The notes beneath the pieces were generated by a model. It was given only the letters and a program-made list of their open reading frames with translations. It ran no database searches and was not told where the DNA came from. The translations under genes were made by a program, and so were the position numbers. From Lachnospiraceae bacterium (GTDB lineage Bacteria > Bacillota > Clostridia > Lachnospirales > Lachnospiraceae): a stretch of 7,141 bases of DNA. Below, piece by piece: positions 1 to 6,663 of the stretch (positions within the stretch are counted from its first letter, which is position 1; every line of letters starts with the position of its first letter). The DNA is taken from assembly GCA_900763175.1 (NCBI GenBank), contig CAAFJI010000264.1, positions 1 to 7,141 on the forward strand, given 5' to 3'.

Positions 1-1
1 G

Positions 2-373
2 CTGGGAAGCCTTTTGAGCACAGTGCTGTCTTTTATCATGATCCTTACGGTATATGGAAGGATGTTCAAGCTGTATATGTATACTGCCATTGCGCCCATC
101 CCCATTTCCACCTTTGCGGGAGAACCCTCCCAGTCGGTGGGGAAGAACTTCATCAAGTCCTATGCAGGGGTGTGTCTGGAAGGGGCGATCATTGCACTGG
201 CCTGTATCATTTTCTCCGTCTATTCTGCCAGTCCGCCAGCCATTGGGGATACGTCCTTAAGTGCAGTGACCATTGTGTGGAACTATGTAGGGGAATTGGT
301 ATTCAACCTGCTGGTGCTGGTGGGTGCGGTGAAAGCATCTGACCGGATCGTAAAAGAGATGATGGGATTGTAG
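2..373 (+). CDS. VirB6/TrbL-like conjugal transfer membrane protein, C-terminal part (5' end outside window)
   Basis: The reading frame is open from the first bases of the window and ends at TAG 371-373, so only the last 123 codons are present and the true start lies upstream. The visible part is strongly hydrophobic: membrane-like segments at about window residues 1-18, 24-39, 61-76 and 92-112, with short polar links such as GEPSQSVGKNF between them. The pattern YGRMFKLYMYTAIAPIP, the SYAGVCLEGAI stretch and the ending VGAVKASDRIVKEMMGL are what I remember from the VirB6/TrbL-like subunit encoded just upstream of PrgI and VirB4 in Tn1549/CTn elements. VirB6 proteins form part of the inner-membrane channel of the type IV secretion system. 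The next gene starts 12 bases after the stop and its ribosome binding site overlaps the stop codon, so they are surely co-transcribed. Family assignment is from memory of the motifs and from context. Confidence 0.85.
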   Translation: MGSLLSTVLSFIMILTVYGRMFKLYMYTAIAPIPISTFAGEPSQSVGKNFIKSYAGVCLEGAIIALACIIFSVYSASPPAIGDTSLSAVTIVWNYVGELVFNLLVLVGAVKASDRIVKEMMGL

Positions 374-385
374 GAGGAAAGAACC

Positions 386-856
386 ATGCGTAAAGAAATA
401 TATGAAAATCAGGAAAGCAGCGATACACTGCCTTTCCATTGGGAATTTGGTAAGGAAGAGATCACCCTGAAAGTGTCCAGCTATGCCTATGGAAATGGGC
501 TTGCGGTTTTGATGTATAGTCAAAGTGAAGGGGAGCTGGAATTATTTAGTGACTTGACGGTCAATCTTCCGGGCGGGTATGGACTGAAAACGCAGGAGGC
601 ATTTGTAAGCGGTGATTTTACCAGGGATAAGCTGGCCTTCATTCAAGAGAACAGGCTGGGAAAGGTGCTGCCAGGACAAGCCCGTTCAGGATTTGCCACC
701 TACACCCCGGTGGCATTTGATCTTTCAAGACTCTCCCGGTATGACCGGGAAGGGGTGGAAGAATTTTGCAGACAATGGGGGTTGGACATTCCAAAAGAAC
801 AGGAAAAAGTCCAAGGGAGATCGACAGGAAAAAAGAAAAGAGAAAGAGAGAGATAG
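386..856 (+). CDS. DUF4313-like small protein of the conjugation operon
   Basis: A 156-residue soluble protein without a signal peptide or membrane segment. ATG 386 is preceded by a textbook AGGAGG at 372-377. Residues about 25-115 resemble DUF4313, a family of unknown function common in Clostridial conjugative elements: the match I see is the run from VSSYAYGNGLAVLMY through LTVNLPG, and then IQENRLGKVLPGQARSGFATY, which corresponds to the SGF-TY motif I recall near the end of that domain. After the domain the protein ends in a charged tail (KKKRERER) encoded by an uninterrupted purine run at 826-853. It lies between virB6-like and prgI genes, so a role as an accessory of the transfer complex is likely but is inference only. 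The tail contains a slippery A AAA AAG heptamer at 829-835. The gene is in the same frame as both neighbours. Gene call is firm; the family name is moderately sure. Confidence 0.8.
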   Translation: MRKEIYENQESSDTLPFHWEFGKEEITLKVSSYAYGNGLAVLMYSQSEGELELFSDLTVNLPGGYGLKTQEAFVSGDFTRDKLAFIQENRLGKVLPGQARSGFATYTPVAFDLSRLSRYDREGVEEFCRQWGLDIPKEQEKVQGRSTGKKKRERER

Positions 857-862
857 AAGTAT

Positions 863-1309
863 ATGGAAGTAAAAATGAACAAAGAGATCCGCAACTATCA
901 GGAGTCCATGTTTATGGGACTGAACCTGCGCCAGTGTATTTTCTCCCTGCTTGCCATCGCTGTGGCGGTAGGGATTTATTTTGGCTTGGGAAAGTATGTG
1001 GGACAGGAAATGACCGGGTGGCTGTGCATCTTAGGGGCTGCCCCTTTCGCAGCCTGTGGTTTTTTCCAGTACCATGGCATGAATGCGGAGCAGTTTGCCT
1101 GGGCGTATATCAAGTCTGAATTTTTATACCCCAAGCGCCTGCTGTTTCAAAGTGAGGACCTGTACCATGCCTGCATGGAAGAAACGCTGGCCTTGGGAGA
1201 AAAGTCTCAAGGGGATGGCGCAGCCCTTATGAAAAAAAGAGAACAGCGGGCAAAGAAGAAACGGATGAAACAGAAAAAGAAAACGGGAAGGAGTGGTGCG
1301 TTTGATTAA
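863..1309 (+). CDS. prgI: PrgI family (VirB3-like) conjugal transfer membrane protein
   Basis: A 148-residue protein with two hydrophobic segments, about residues 25-44 and 52-69, separated by a short GKYVGQEMTGW loop. The N-terminus EVKMNKEIRNYQESMFMGLNLRQ and the motif YHGMNAEQFAWAYIKSE after the second segment are typical of the PrgI proteins of Tn1549/CTn elements. PrgI is the Gram-positive counterpart of VirB3, a small inner-membrane protein that works directly with VirB4. The C-terminus is a lysine- and arginine-rich tail (about residues 123-145), probably cytoplasmic. Two starts are possible: ATG 863, or ATG 875, which has GGAAG at 865-869. I kept 863 because relatives I recall begin with an EVxINKEI-like sequence. 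The gene overlaps virB4 by 8 bases (1302-1309), a sign of translational coupling, and its last codons supply the virB4 ribosome binding site. Confidence 0.88.
   Translation: MEVKMNKEIRNYQESMFMGLNLRQCIFSLLAIAVAVGIYFGLGKYVGQEMTGWLCILGAAPFAACGFFQYHGMNAEQFAWAYIKSEFLYPKRLLFQSEDLYHACMEETLALGEKSQGDGAALMKKREQRAKKKRMKQKKKTGRSGAFD
1288..1293 (+). promoter_or_regulatory. ribosome binding site that decides the virB4 start
   Basis: AAGGAG lies inside the last codons of prgI. Its spacing of 8 bases to TTG 1302 is ideal, while GTG 1293 overlaps it and GTG 1296 is only 2 bases away. This favours a TTG start for virB4, whose N-terminus would then be MIKTLQQAL. Confidence 0.6.
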
Positions 1310-3632
1310 AACCTTACAACAGGCATTGAAAATGGACCGGGAGAAGTTCAAAGTCCCAAGGTCTGTCCAACAGGCCATCCCGATCCAGCGGATCTGGCCG
1401 GATGGGGTATTCCAGTCCGGGACAAAATTTTCCAAGACCTTCCGGTTTTCCGATATCAACTATGCTATCGCAAGCAAAGAGGATAAGACGGAAATGTTCT
1501 TGGATTATAGTGAGCTGTTAAATGCCTTAGATTCCGGTGCGGCGGCAAAGATCACTTTAAATAACAGACGGATCAATAAAGAAGAGTTTGAAGCATCCCT
1601 GCTTCTGCCGATGAAAGAGGACGGGTTGGATGAATACCGAAAGGAATACAACGAAATGCTGCTATCCAAGGTTAGCGGCACCAACAACAGCATCTATCAG
1701 GAACGGTATCTGACGGTCAGTGTCCATAAAAAGAACATCGATGAGGCAAGGACTTATTTTGCACGTGTGGGAACGGATATCATCACCCATCTGAGCAAGC
1801 TGTCCTCCATTGGGGAAGAACTGGATGCGGAACAGAGGTTACAGATCTTCCGGGATTTCTTTCGGGCAGATGAACCCCAGTGCTTTCCTTTCGATATGAA
1901 GGCATTTGCCAAAAAGGGGAGCAGCTTCAAGGATTGGATCTGTCCCCAGTCCATGGAGTTTTCCAAAGACTGCTTCAAGATCAATGAACGGTTCGGGCGA
2001 GTGCTGTATATGCAGGATTATGCCAGTTATGTCAAGGATGACATGATCTCGGAGCTGTGCGATCTAAGCCGGGACTTGATGCTGTCCATCGATATCCTCC
2101 CGGTACCCACAGACGAAGCGGTGCGTGAGATCCAGAACCGTCTGCTTGGCGTGGAGACCAATGTGACCAACTGGCAGAGACGCCAGAATGCCAACAATAA
2201 CTTTTCTGCCATTGTGCCTTATGATATGGAACTGCAAAGAAAGGAAACCAAAGAGATGCTGGATGACCTGACCACCAGGGACCAGCGGATGATGTTCGGC
2301 ATCCTCACCATGGTGCATATGGCAGACAGCAAGAAACAGTTGGATTCGGATACGGAGAGTATCCTGTCAGTGGCAAGAAAGCATTTATGTCAGATGGCAA
2401 CCTTGAAATGGCAGCAAGTGGATGGACTCAATACGGTACTGCCTTATGGCATCCGCAAGATCAATGCCCTTCGTACCCTGACCACAGAGTCTACCGCAGT
2501 GCTGATCCCCTTCCATACTCAGGAGATCATGCAGCCGGGCGGTATTTATTATGGGCAGAATGCGGTGAGCAAAAATATGCTGGTGGCAGACCGGAGGAAG
2601 TTATTGAATGGAAACTCCTTCCGATTGGGTGTCAGCGGTTCAGGAAAGAGTTTCTCAGCAAAAGAAGAGATCGTGGACCTTGCCCTGTCTACGGAAGATG
2701 ACATCCTCATTTTAGATCCGGAGTCGGAATTCGGTTCTTTGGTGGAAGCGCTGAACGGGGAAGTGATCTCCATTTCTGCAACGTCCCATACCCATCTGAA
2801 CGCACTGGATATGGATTCTGCCTATGGAAACGATAAGAATCCACTGATCGAGAAGTCGGAATTTATCCTGTCCCTGTTTGAACAGTTGGTGGGTGCTGGA
2901 AATCTGTCCGCCAAGGAGAAATCCATCCTGGACCGCTGTACCGCAGATGTGTACCGGGAATATATCCGAAGCGGTTACCAAAGTGAAGTGCCGACCTTGA
3001 AGGATCTGTACCGACAGCTCATGCTCCAGCCGGAAGAGGAAGCCAGGGGGCTTGCCTTGTCTTCGGAGTTGTTCATTAACGGAAGCCTGAACACCTTCGC
3101 TCAGAAAACCAATGTAAATACGAAGAATCGCATTATTGCCTATGATATCCGGGAACTGGGAGAGCAGCTCATGCCCCTGGGGATGCTGGTCACCTTGGAC
3201 AGCATCTTCAACCGGGTGATCCAAAACTGGAAGAAAGGAAAGACTACCTGGATCTTTGCCGATGAGTTTTATCTGTTGTTCCGCTATCAGTACAGTGCGG
3301 ACTTTTTCTACCGGCTCTACAAGAGAATCCGTAAATACCATGGATTTGTCACAGGTTTAACGCAGAATGTGGAGGAACTTTTGAAATCGGATACGGCAAG
3401 ACTGATGCTGGCAAACAGTGAGTTTTTAATCCTTTTAAACCAGGCGACCACAGACCGGGACGAACTGGCCGCCCTTTTGAACATTTCCGAGAACCAGTTA
3501 TCCTATATCACCAATGTAGGCGCAGGGAAAGGGCTGATCCGCTGTTCCGGAAATCTTGTGCCATTTGAGAACAGTTTCCCGAAGAACACGAAGCTGTACC
3601 GCTTGATGACGACAAAACCAGGGGAATGCTAG
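1302..3632 (+). CDS. virB4: VirB4-like type IV secretion ATPase
   Basis: Cytoplasmic AAA-type ATPase that energises assembly of, and transport through, the conjugation channel. From TTG 1302 it has 776 residues, a usual length for Tn1549-type VirB4. The N-terminal part contains RSVQQAIPIQRIWPDGVFQ and the FSDINYAIASKEDK region typical of the family. Walker A is GVSGSGKS at residues 443-450 (bases 2628-2651), and the strand ILILDPESEF follows it. Walker B is TTWIFADEF with D654 and E655 (bases 3261-3266). The C-terminal block from GLTQNVEELL through LANSEFLILLNQA to the LYRLMTTKP end is the conserved VirB4 tail, so the protein looks complete and active. Start choice: AAGGAG at 1288-1293 stands 8 bases before TTG 1302, whereas GTG 1293 and GTG 1296 are on top of or too close to it. 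The stop is TAG followed directly by TAA (3633-3635), a double stop not seen at the other TAG-ended genes here. Confidence 0.96.
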   Translation: MIKTLQQALKMDREKFKVPRSVQQAIPIQRIWPDGVFQSGTKFSKTFRFSDINYAIASKEDKTEMFLDYSELLNALDSGAAAKITLNNRRINKEEFEASLLLPMKEDGLDEYRKEYNEMLLSKVSGTNNSIYQERYLTVSVHKKNIDEARTYFARVGTDIITHLSKLSSIGEELDAEQRLQIFRDFFRADEPQCFPFDMKAFAKKGSSFKDWICPQSMEFSKDCFKINERFGRVLYMQDYASYVKDDMISELCDLSRDLMLSIDILPVPTDEAVREIQNRLLGVETNVTNWQRRQNANNNFSAIVPYDMELQRKETKEMLDDLTTRDQRMMFGILTMVHMADSKKQLDSDTESILSVARKHLCQMATLKWQQVDGLNTVLPYGIRKINALRTLTTESTAVLIPFHTQEIMQPGGIYYGQNAVSKNMLVADRRKLLNGNSFRLGVSGSGKSFSAKEEIVDLALSTEDDILILDPESEFGSLVEALNGEVISISATSHTHLNALDMDSAYGNDKNPLIEKSEFILSLFEQLVGAGNLSAKEKSILDRCTADVYREYIRSGYQSEVPTLKDLYRQLMLQPEEEARGLALSSELFINGSLNTFAQKTNVNTKNRIIAYDIRELGEQLMPLGMLVTLDSIFNRVIQNWKKGKTTWIFADEFYLLFRYQYSADFFYRLYKRIRKYHGFVTGLTQNVEELLKSDTARLMLANSEFLILLNQATTDRDELAALLNISENQLSYITNVGAGKGLIRCSGNLVPFENSFPKNTKLYRLMTTKPGEC

Positions 3633-3653
3633 TAAAAAAAATATTTTTGTGTG

Positions 3654-3680
3654 GTGCTGCTGAACGTTTTTCGGCAGCAT
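3654..3680 (+). terminator. hairpin in the virB4 to DUF6674-like gap, possible weak terminator or processing site
   Basis: Bases 3654-3663 (GTGCTGCTGA) pair with 3671-3680 (TCGGCAGCAT) in a 10-pair stem with two G-U pairs, around a 7-base loop. The stem starts 21 bases after the virB4 stop and ends 10 bases before the AGGAGGG of the next gene. After the stem comes CCTTTTGGG, a run of only four T, so it is not a canonical intrinsic terminator. A 12-base perfect palindrome AAAAATATTTTT (3637-3648) lies just upstream. It may dampen readthrough, act as an RNA processing or stability element, or do nothing. Confidence 0.3.
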
Positions 3681-3704
3681 CCTTTTGGGAAGGAGGGAAT
3701 GTAG

Positions 3705-4007
3705 ATGGAAGAAAAAAGCGTAGAGATTCCAAAAATAAAAGGACCGCTTCGGGAGCAGGACAGTATCAGGGCGTTACTGGAGCTTTTGGAACAACAGGGC
3801 ATGGAACAGGAAAAAGGGGATGTGATCCGCATGGCAGATCATATCGATTCCATGGAAATGCAGCTCGGAACCGTCTTGAAGGAACTGGGGGAGATGAAGA
3901 AGCAACTGGGCGTGATGCAGGAAAGCAAGGTTAAACTCTTTGCGGTGAATACGATCCAGAAAGTAGAACATCAGGTGCAAACACTTCGCTTTCAGGTGGG
4001 AGAATAG
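3705..4007 (+). CDS. DUF6674-like coiled-coil protein, N-terminal half (frame stopped by TAG 4005-4007)
   Basis: A 100-residue, highly charged, helical protein with no membrane segment. ATG 3705 has an excellent AGGAGGG at 3691-3697, so translation starts here. Residues about 18-70 (IRALLELLEQQGMEQEKGDVIRM..., then a MADHIDSMEMQLGTVLKELGEMKKQL coiled coil) resemble the start of the DUF6674 proteins I recall from Clostridial conjugative elements, which are usually a single longer chain. Here the frame meets TAG at 4005-4007, and the next open frame, starting 12 bases later, is in the same frame and looks like the rest of that family. Either the gene was split by a nonsense mutation, or the two halves work as separate subunits, or the TAG is sometimes read through. 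Function unknown; the operon position right after virB4 suggests a transfer accessory, which is inference. Confidence 0.72.
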   Translation: MEEKSVEIPKIKGPLREQDSIRALLELLEQQGMEQEKGDVIRMADHIDSMEMQLGTVLKELGEMKKQLGVMQESKVKLFAVNTIQKVEHQVQTLRFQVGE

Positions 4008-4019
4008 AAACGAAAGTTT

Positions 4020-4502
4020 ATGGAACGGGCAGAACAGGCAGTTTTTGATTTTAAAGAAAAGGGAAAAGATGCCCTTGCCTCTGCGGTAAAAGGAATGCAC
4101 CTTACCCAAGGCTTACAAAAGCTGCAGTCTTCCCTACATACGGTCATGCTGTCGATGGATCAGAAGATTGACCGTCTGGGGAGCATGGCGGAGGAACTGC
4201 ACGTTGCCAAAGGGCATCTGAAAAACGCATTTTTGAAAATGAACGGAAAAGATACCGCAAAGATCACAGAGCGAAATCCGGAACAGGGGATCATCTTTCA
4301 AACCCAGAAGGTGTTATTCCAATCCATGCGGAGCATCCATAAGCTGGAACAAAAAACAGAGCGATTGCAGCAGCAGATCGGGAAGCTGGAAGAGAGACAA
4401 GGAAAACAGGCATCTTTAAAAGATACCTTGCAGGAGCTTCGGCAGGAAACAGCACCCCGTCAGCTTGGGAAAAAAGAAAAACAGAAGGCAGCGATCCGAT
4501 AA
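4020..4502 (+). CDS. DUF6674-like coiled-coil protein, C-terminal half
   Basis: A 160-residue basic, helical protein without membrane segments. It lies in the same frame as the preceding 100-residue protein, separated only by the codons TAG AAA CGA AAG TTT. The parts FDFKEKGKDALASAV, the amphipathic LQSSLHTVMLSMDQKIDRL segment, EELHVAKGHLKNAF and FQTQKVLFQSMRSIHKLEQKTERL correspond in order to the middle and end of the DUF6674 proteins I remember, so I read this as the missing second half. The proposed ATG 4020 has no convincing ribosome binding site: the nearest purine-rich candidate, GGTGGGA at 3996-4002, is 17 bases away. It would need translational coupling or readthrough to be made. No other stop or frameshift is seen in its 160 codons, so if it is a pseudogene remnant the break is recent. 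It ends with TAA 4500-4502. Confidence 0.6.
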   Translation: MERAEQAVFDFKEKGKDALASAVKGMHLTQGLQKLQSSLHTVMLSMDQKIDRLGSMAEELHVAKGHLKNAFLKMNGKDTAKITERNPEQGIIFQTQKVLFQSMRSIHKLEQKTERLQQQIGKLEERQGKQASLKDTLQELRQETAPRQLGKKEKQKAAIR

Positions 4503-4532
4503 AGGGGAGTTTTCTGAAGGGAGGTGAGAGCC

Positions 4533-4880
4533 ATGAAAGAAGAAACAACCATTACCTTTCTTGCTTCGGAGTGCGGGGAGTTCCATGAAATGGGAGAATG
4601 CATCGAATGCACATCTTTAAAAGAAGCGTTCCGGCATTACCAGAGATTTTGCAAGCGTTCCCCTCAGATGGTTCCGTCTTTGGAGTTTTCCCTGCACCAT
4701 GCAGACGATCCGCTGTATAACGAGGGAGAATATCCATTAGCAACCAGGGAGAAGGGAAAAGAGTTATTGTCCTATGTTCCCTATTATGCCAATCATCCGT
4801 TGGTGCAGGAAGCGGTAAGGGAACTGGAAAAGCTGGAAGAACAGCAGAAGAGACAAAAGAAACAGAGTATGGAACGGTAA
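4533..4880 (+). CDS. small protein resembling a large-polyvalent-protein-associated domain
   Basis: A 115-residue soluble protein, acidic except for a charged C-terminal helix of about 25 residues rich in E, K, Q and R. ATG 4533 is chosen because AAGGGAGG (4517-4524) sits 8 bases upstream; GTG 4524 in the same frame overlaps that site. The order of motifs (TFLASECGEFHEMGECIE, a LKEAFRHYQRF helix, SLEFSLHH, then YPLATREKGKELLSYVPYYANHPLVQEAVREL) resembles a small domain I remember within the very large multi-domain proteins of Clostridial conjugative elements, where the same ECxEF...GEYHE and PYY...PLVQKAV pattern appears. Those domains have no established biochemical role. Here it stands alone between the DUF6674-like gene and the wall hydrolase gene, so it is probably made with the transfer proteins. 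The gene call is good; the family link is from memory and weaker. Confidence 0.78.
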   Translation: MKEETTITFLASECGEFHEMGECIECTSLKEAFRHYQRFCKRSPQMVPSLEFSLHHADDPLYNEGEYPLATREKGKELLSYVPYYANHPLVQEAVRELEKLEEQQKRQKKQSMER

Positions 4881-4889
4881 TGTGATACA

Positions 4890-4897
4890 GGGAGGTG
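4890..4897 (+). promoter_or_regulatory. ribosome binding site that decides the start of the wall hydrolase
   Basis: GGGAGGTG is followed after a short spacer by TTG 4903. The alternative GTG starts at 4882 and 4897 are upstream of, or overlap, this site, so TTG 4903 giving MKDIKEKVRDKNP is the better start. Confidence 0.6.
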
Positions 4898-4902
4898 TGT
4901 GT

Positions 4903-6597
4903 TTGAAAGACATCAAAGAGAAGGTACGGGATAAGAACCCGAAGATCCGCAATCCTGCCTCCCGGCTTCCCAAAGAACTGGTGCGTTCTGCCATGCTGGA
5001 AACGAAAGAGAAGTCCCGGATGGTGGCAGACAAGGTAGGAAGAGAAACCGGAGAGGAATCTCCGGTGGAATACGCTGGAAACCGGATAGAACGGGCGGAA
5101 CAGCGGGCTGGAAAGGAAAGCGCTTCTGTCGCCTATCATGGTGGAAAGAAGCTGGCAGTGAAAACTTATGAGAAGATAAAAGAGCAGAGGCAAAGAGAAG
5201 CCGTTATAGCCACGTTGGACAGCGAAACAGGAAGCGGTGGAACATCTGGACAGACAAGAACAAAGAAAGGGCGCACAGGAGCCGGAAGGAGCATCAAGAT
5301 CAAACCAGAAGCAGAGAAAACGGTCAAGGAGGCCGGAAACCGGACAGTGAAAACAGCGCCCCGTATGGTGAAAGCTTCCCCGGTTTCTTCTCAAAAGGTG
5401 AAAACCCAGGCAATCTTGCAAAAAAAGCAGGCATTCCAATCCATGAGGGCAGCCAGGGAAGCAAAACGGGCTGCCATGCGCTCTGTCCAGACAGCCAAGC
5501 AAAGCAAAAAGACAGCACAGGCAACAGCAAAAGGGATAAAAGCTATGGCAGAAGCAGCGGCCCATGCAGTAAAGGCAGCGTTTGCAGCGTTGATGGCAGG
5601 AGGAGGTACCGTATTTGTGATCTTGATCCTCATTGTGGGGATCATTGGCGGTGCTGCGTTTATCGGGAGTTCCCAGAGCAGCGAGCCGCTGAGTGCAGAA
5701 GTCCTGGCCCATACCCCGGCGATCCAGCGGTATGCCAGGGAATTTGGAATCTCGGAATATGTCCCTGTCATCCAGGCGATCATGATGCAGGAGAGTGGCG
5801 GAAGGGGAACGGATCCCATGCAGGCCAGCGAGTGTCCGTATAATACCCAGTATCCCAATACGCCCGGTGCGATCCAGGATGCCGATTATTCTATCAAGGT
5901 GGGCGTACAGTATTATGCGGATTGTGTCCGGGAAGCCGGATGTGAAAGCCCACAGGATATGGACAAGCTAAAACTTAGTTTACAGGGCTATAATTACGGG
6001 AATGGGTATATCTCATGGGCAATCCGAAACCATGGAGGCTATAGCGAGGCCAATGCGCTGCAGTTTTCCCAGGAACAGGCAGCCGCCCATGGGTGGTCAG
6101 GTTATGGCGATCCAGAGTATGTACCCCATGTGCTTCGGTATTATTCTGGCGGGGGATTGTTTGCCGGACTTTTTGGAAATGGGCAGCTTGTGACCATTGC
6201 GAAAAGCCAGTTGGGGAACGAAGGCGGCCAGAAGTTCTGGTCGTGGTGGGGATTCACAGAGCGACAAGAATGGTGTGCCTGTTTCGTGTCCTGGTGTGCA
6301 GACCAGGCAGGACTCATTCAAAGCGGTGCGGTGCCAAAATTTTCTGTTTGTACGGACGGGAAGAACTGGTTTCAAAACCAAGGAAGATGGCAGGGGGCAG
6401 GTAGTATGCCAAGTCCCGGTGCGATCATCTTTTTTGACTGGGAGCATGATGGAACGTGCGACCATGTGGGAATCGTGGAACGCTGTGACGGAACAACCGT
6501 CTATACCATAGAAGGAAACTCCGGGGATGCGGTAAAGGAGAGAAGCTATTCGATTAGTTCCGATTCCATTATGGGATATGGAATGGTGGTTTATTAA
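4903..6597 (+). CDS. membrane-anchored bifunctional peptidoglycan hydrolase (lysozyme-like plus CHAP domains)
   Basis: A 564-residue VirB1/CwlT-type enzyme that opens the cell wall for the mating channel. Residues 1-233 are a long basic, Ala/Lys/Arg-rich, membrane-proximal region without hydrophobic segments. One membrane anchor follows at about 234-255 (FVILILIVGIIGG), so the catalytic part should be outside. Residues about 270-410 are a lysozyme-like transglycosylase domain: the likely catalytic Glu297 lies in AIMMQESGG, followed by DPMQASE and the GYNYGNGYISWA motif. Residues about 433-564 are a CHAP/NlpC-like amidase or endopeptidase: likely nucleophile Cys458 in EWCACFVSW, His521 in CDHVGIVE, and Glu537/Asn539 in TIEGNSGD. 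All key residues are present. ICEBs1 CwlT has the same two-enzyme plan, with NlpC/P60 as the second domain. The gene follows the small acidic protein by 22 bases and is the last of this closely spaced set. Confidence 0.93.
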   Translation: MKDIKEKVRDKNPKIRNPASRLPKELVRSAMLETKEKSRMVADKVGRETGEESPVEYAGNRIERAEQRAGKESASVAYHGGKKLAVKTYEKIKEQRQREAVIATLDSETGSGGTSGQTRTKKGRTGAGRSIKIKPEAEKTVKEAGNRTVKTAPRMVKASPVSSQKVKTQAILQKKQAFQSMRAAREAKRAAMRSVQTAKQSKKTAQATAKGIKAMAEAAAHAVKAAFAALMAGGGTVFVILILIVGIIGGAAFIGSSQSSEPLSAEVLAHTPAIQRYAREFGISEYVPVIQAIMMQESGGRGTDPMQASECPYNTQYPNTPGAIQDADYSIKVGVQYYADCVREAGCESPQDMDKLKLSLQGYNYGNGYISWAIRNHGGYSEANALQFSQEQAAAHGWSGYGDPEYVPHVLRYYSGGGLFAGLFGNGQLVTIAKSQLGNEGGQKFWSWWGFTERQEWCACFVSWCADQAGLIQSGAVPKFSVCTDGKNWFQNQGRWQGAGSMPSPGAIIFFDWEHDGTCDHVGIVERCDGTTVYTIEGNSGDAVKERSYSISSDSIMGYGMVVY

Positions 6598-6623
6598 AAA
6601 CATAAAAATAGAGAGTAATCGGA

Positions 6624-6652
6624 TTGTAGAGGATGGGGAAGAATGTTATAAT
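6624..6652 (+). promoter_or_regulatory. sigma-A-type promoter for the downstream ATPase gene
   Basis: A perfect -10 box TATAAT (6647-6652) stands 17 bases after TTGTAG (6624-6629), which matches the first three bases of the -35 consensus TTGACA. Transcription would start near 6659, just before the hairpin at 6664. It lies 27 bases after the hydrolase stop, so the following ATPase gene probably has its own promoter and need not depend on the conjugation operon. Confidence 0.55.
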
Positions 6653-6663
6653 CTTTTGAAAGA

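Noticed and set aside
2387..2701. + strand frame of 104 codons inside virB4
   Set aside because: It overlaps the Walker A region of virB4 in another frame and has no domain or ribosome binding site.
2712..3341. Open frame of 209 codons on the - strand
   Set aside because: It is entirely opposite the conserved ATPase region of virB4, including Walker B, and its translation has no recognisable motif.
3626..3934. + strand frame of 102 codons overlapping the virB4 end and the DUF6674-like start
   Set aside because: Low-complexity Gly/Arg-rich translation in a shifted frame; the AGGAGGG site serves ATG 3705, and ATG 3626 has no good ribosome binding site.
4317..5455. Near-identical short stretch TTCCAATCCATG at about 4318 and 5434, both encoding FQSMR
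   Set aside because: Only about a dozen bases match and the surrounding sequence differs, so it is probably chance in two helical Lys/Gln-rich proteins.
4552..5712. Long open frame of 386 codons on the - strand
   Set aside because: It lies opposite two well-supported + strand genes, has no recognisable domain, is full of Cys, Phe, Ser and Leu as expected from the complement of Lys/Glu/Arg-rich coding DNA, and shows no convincing start site.
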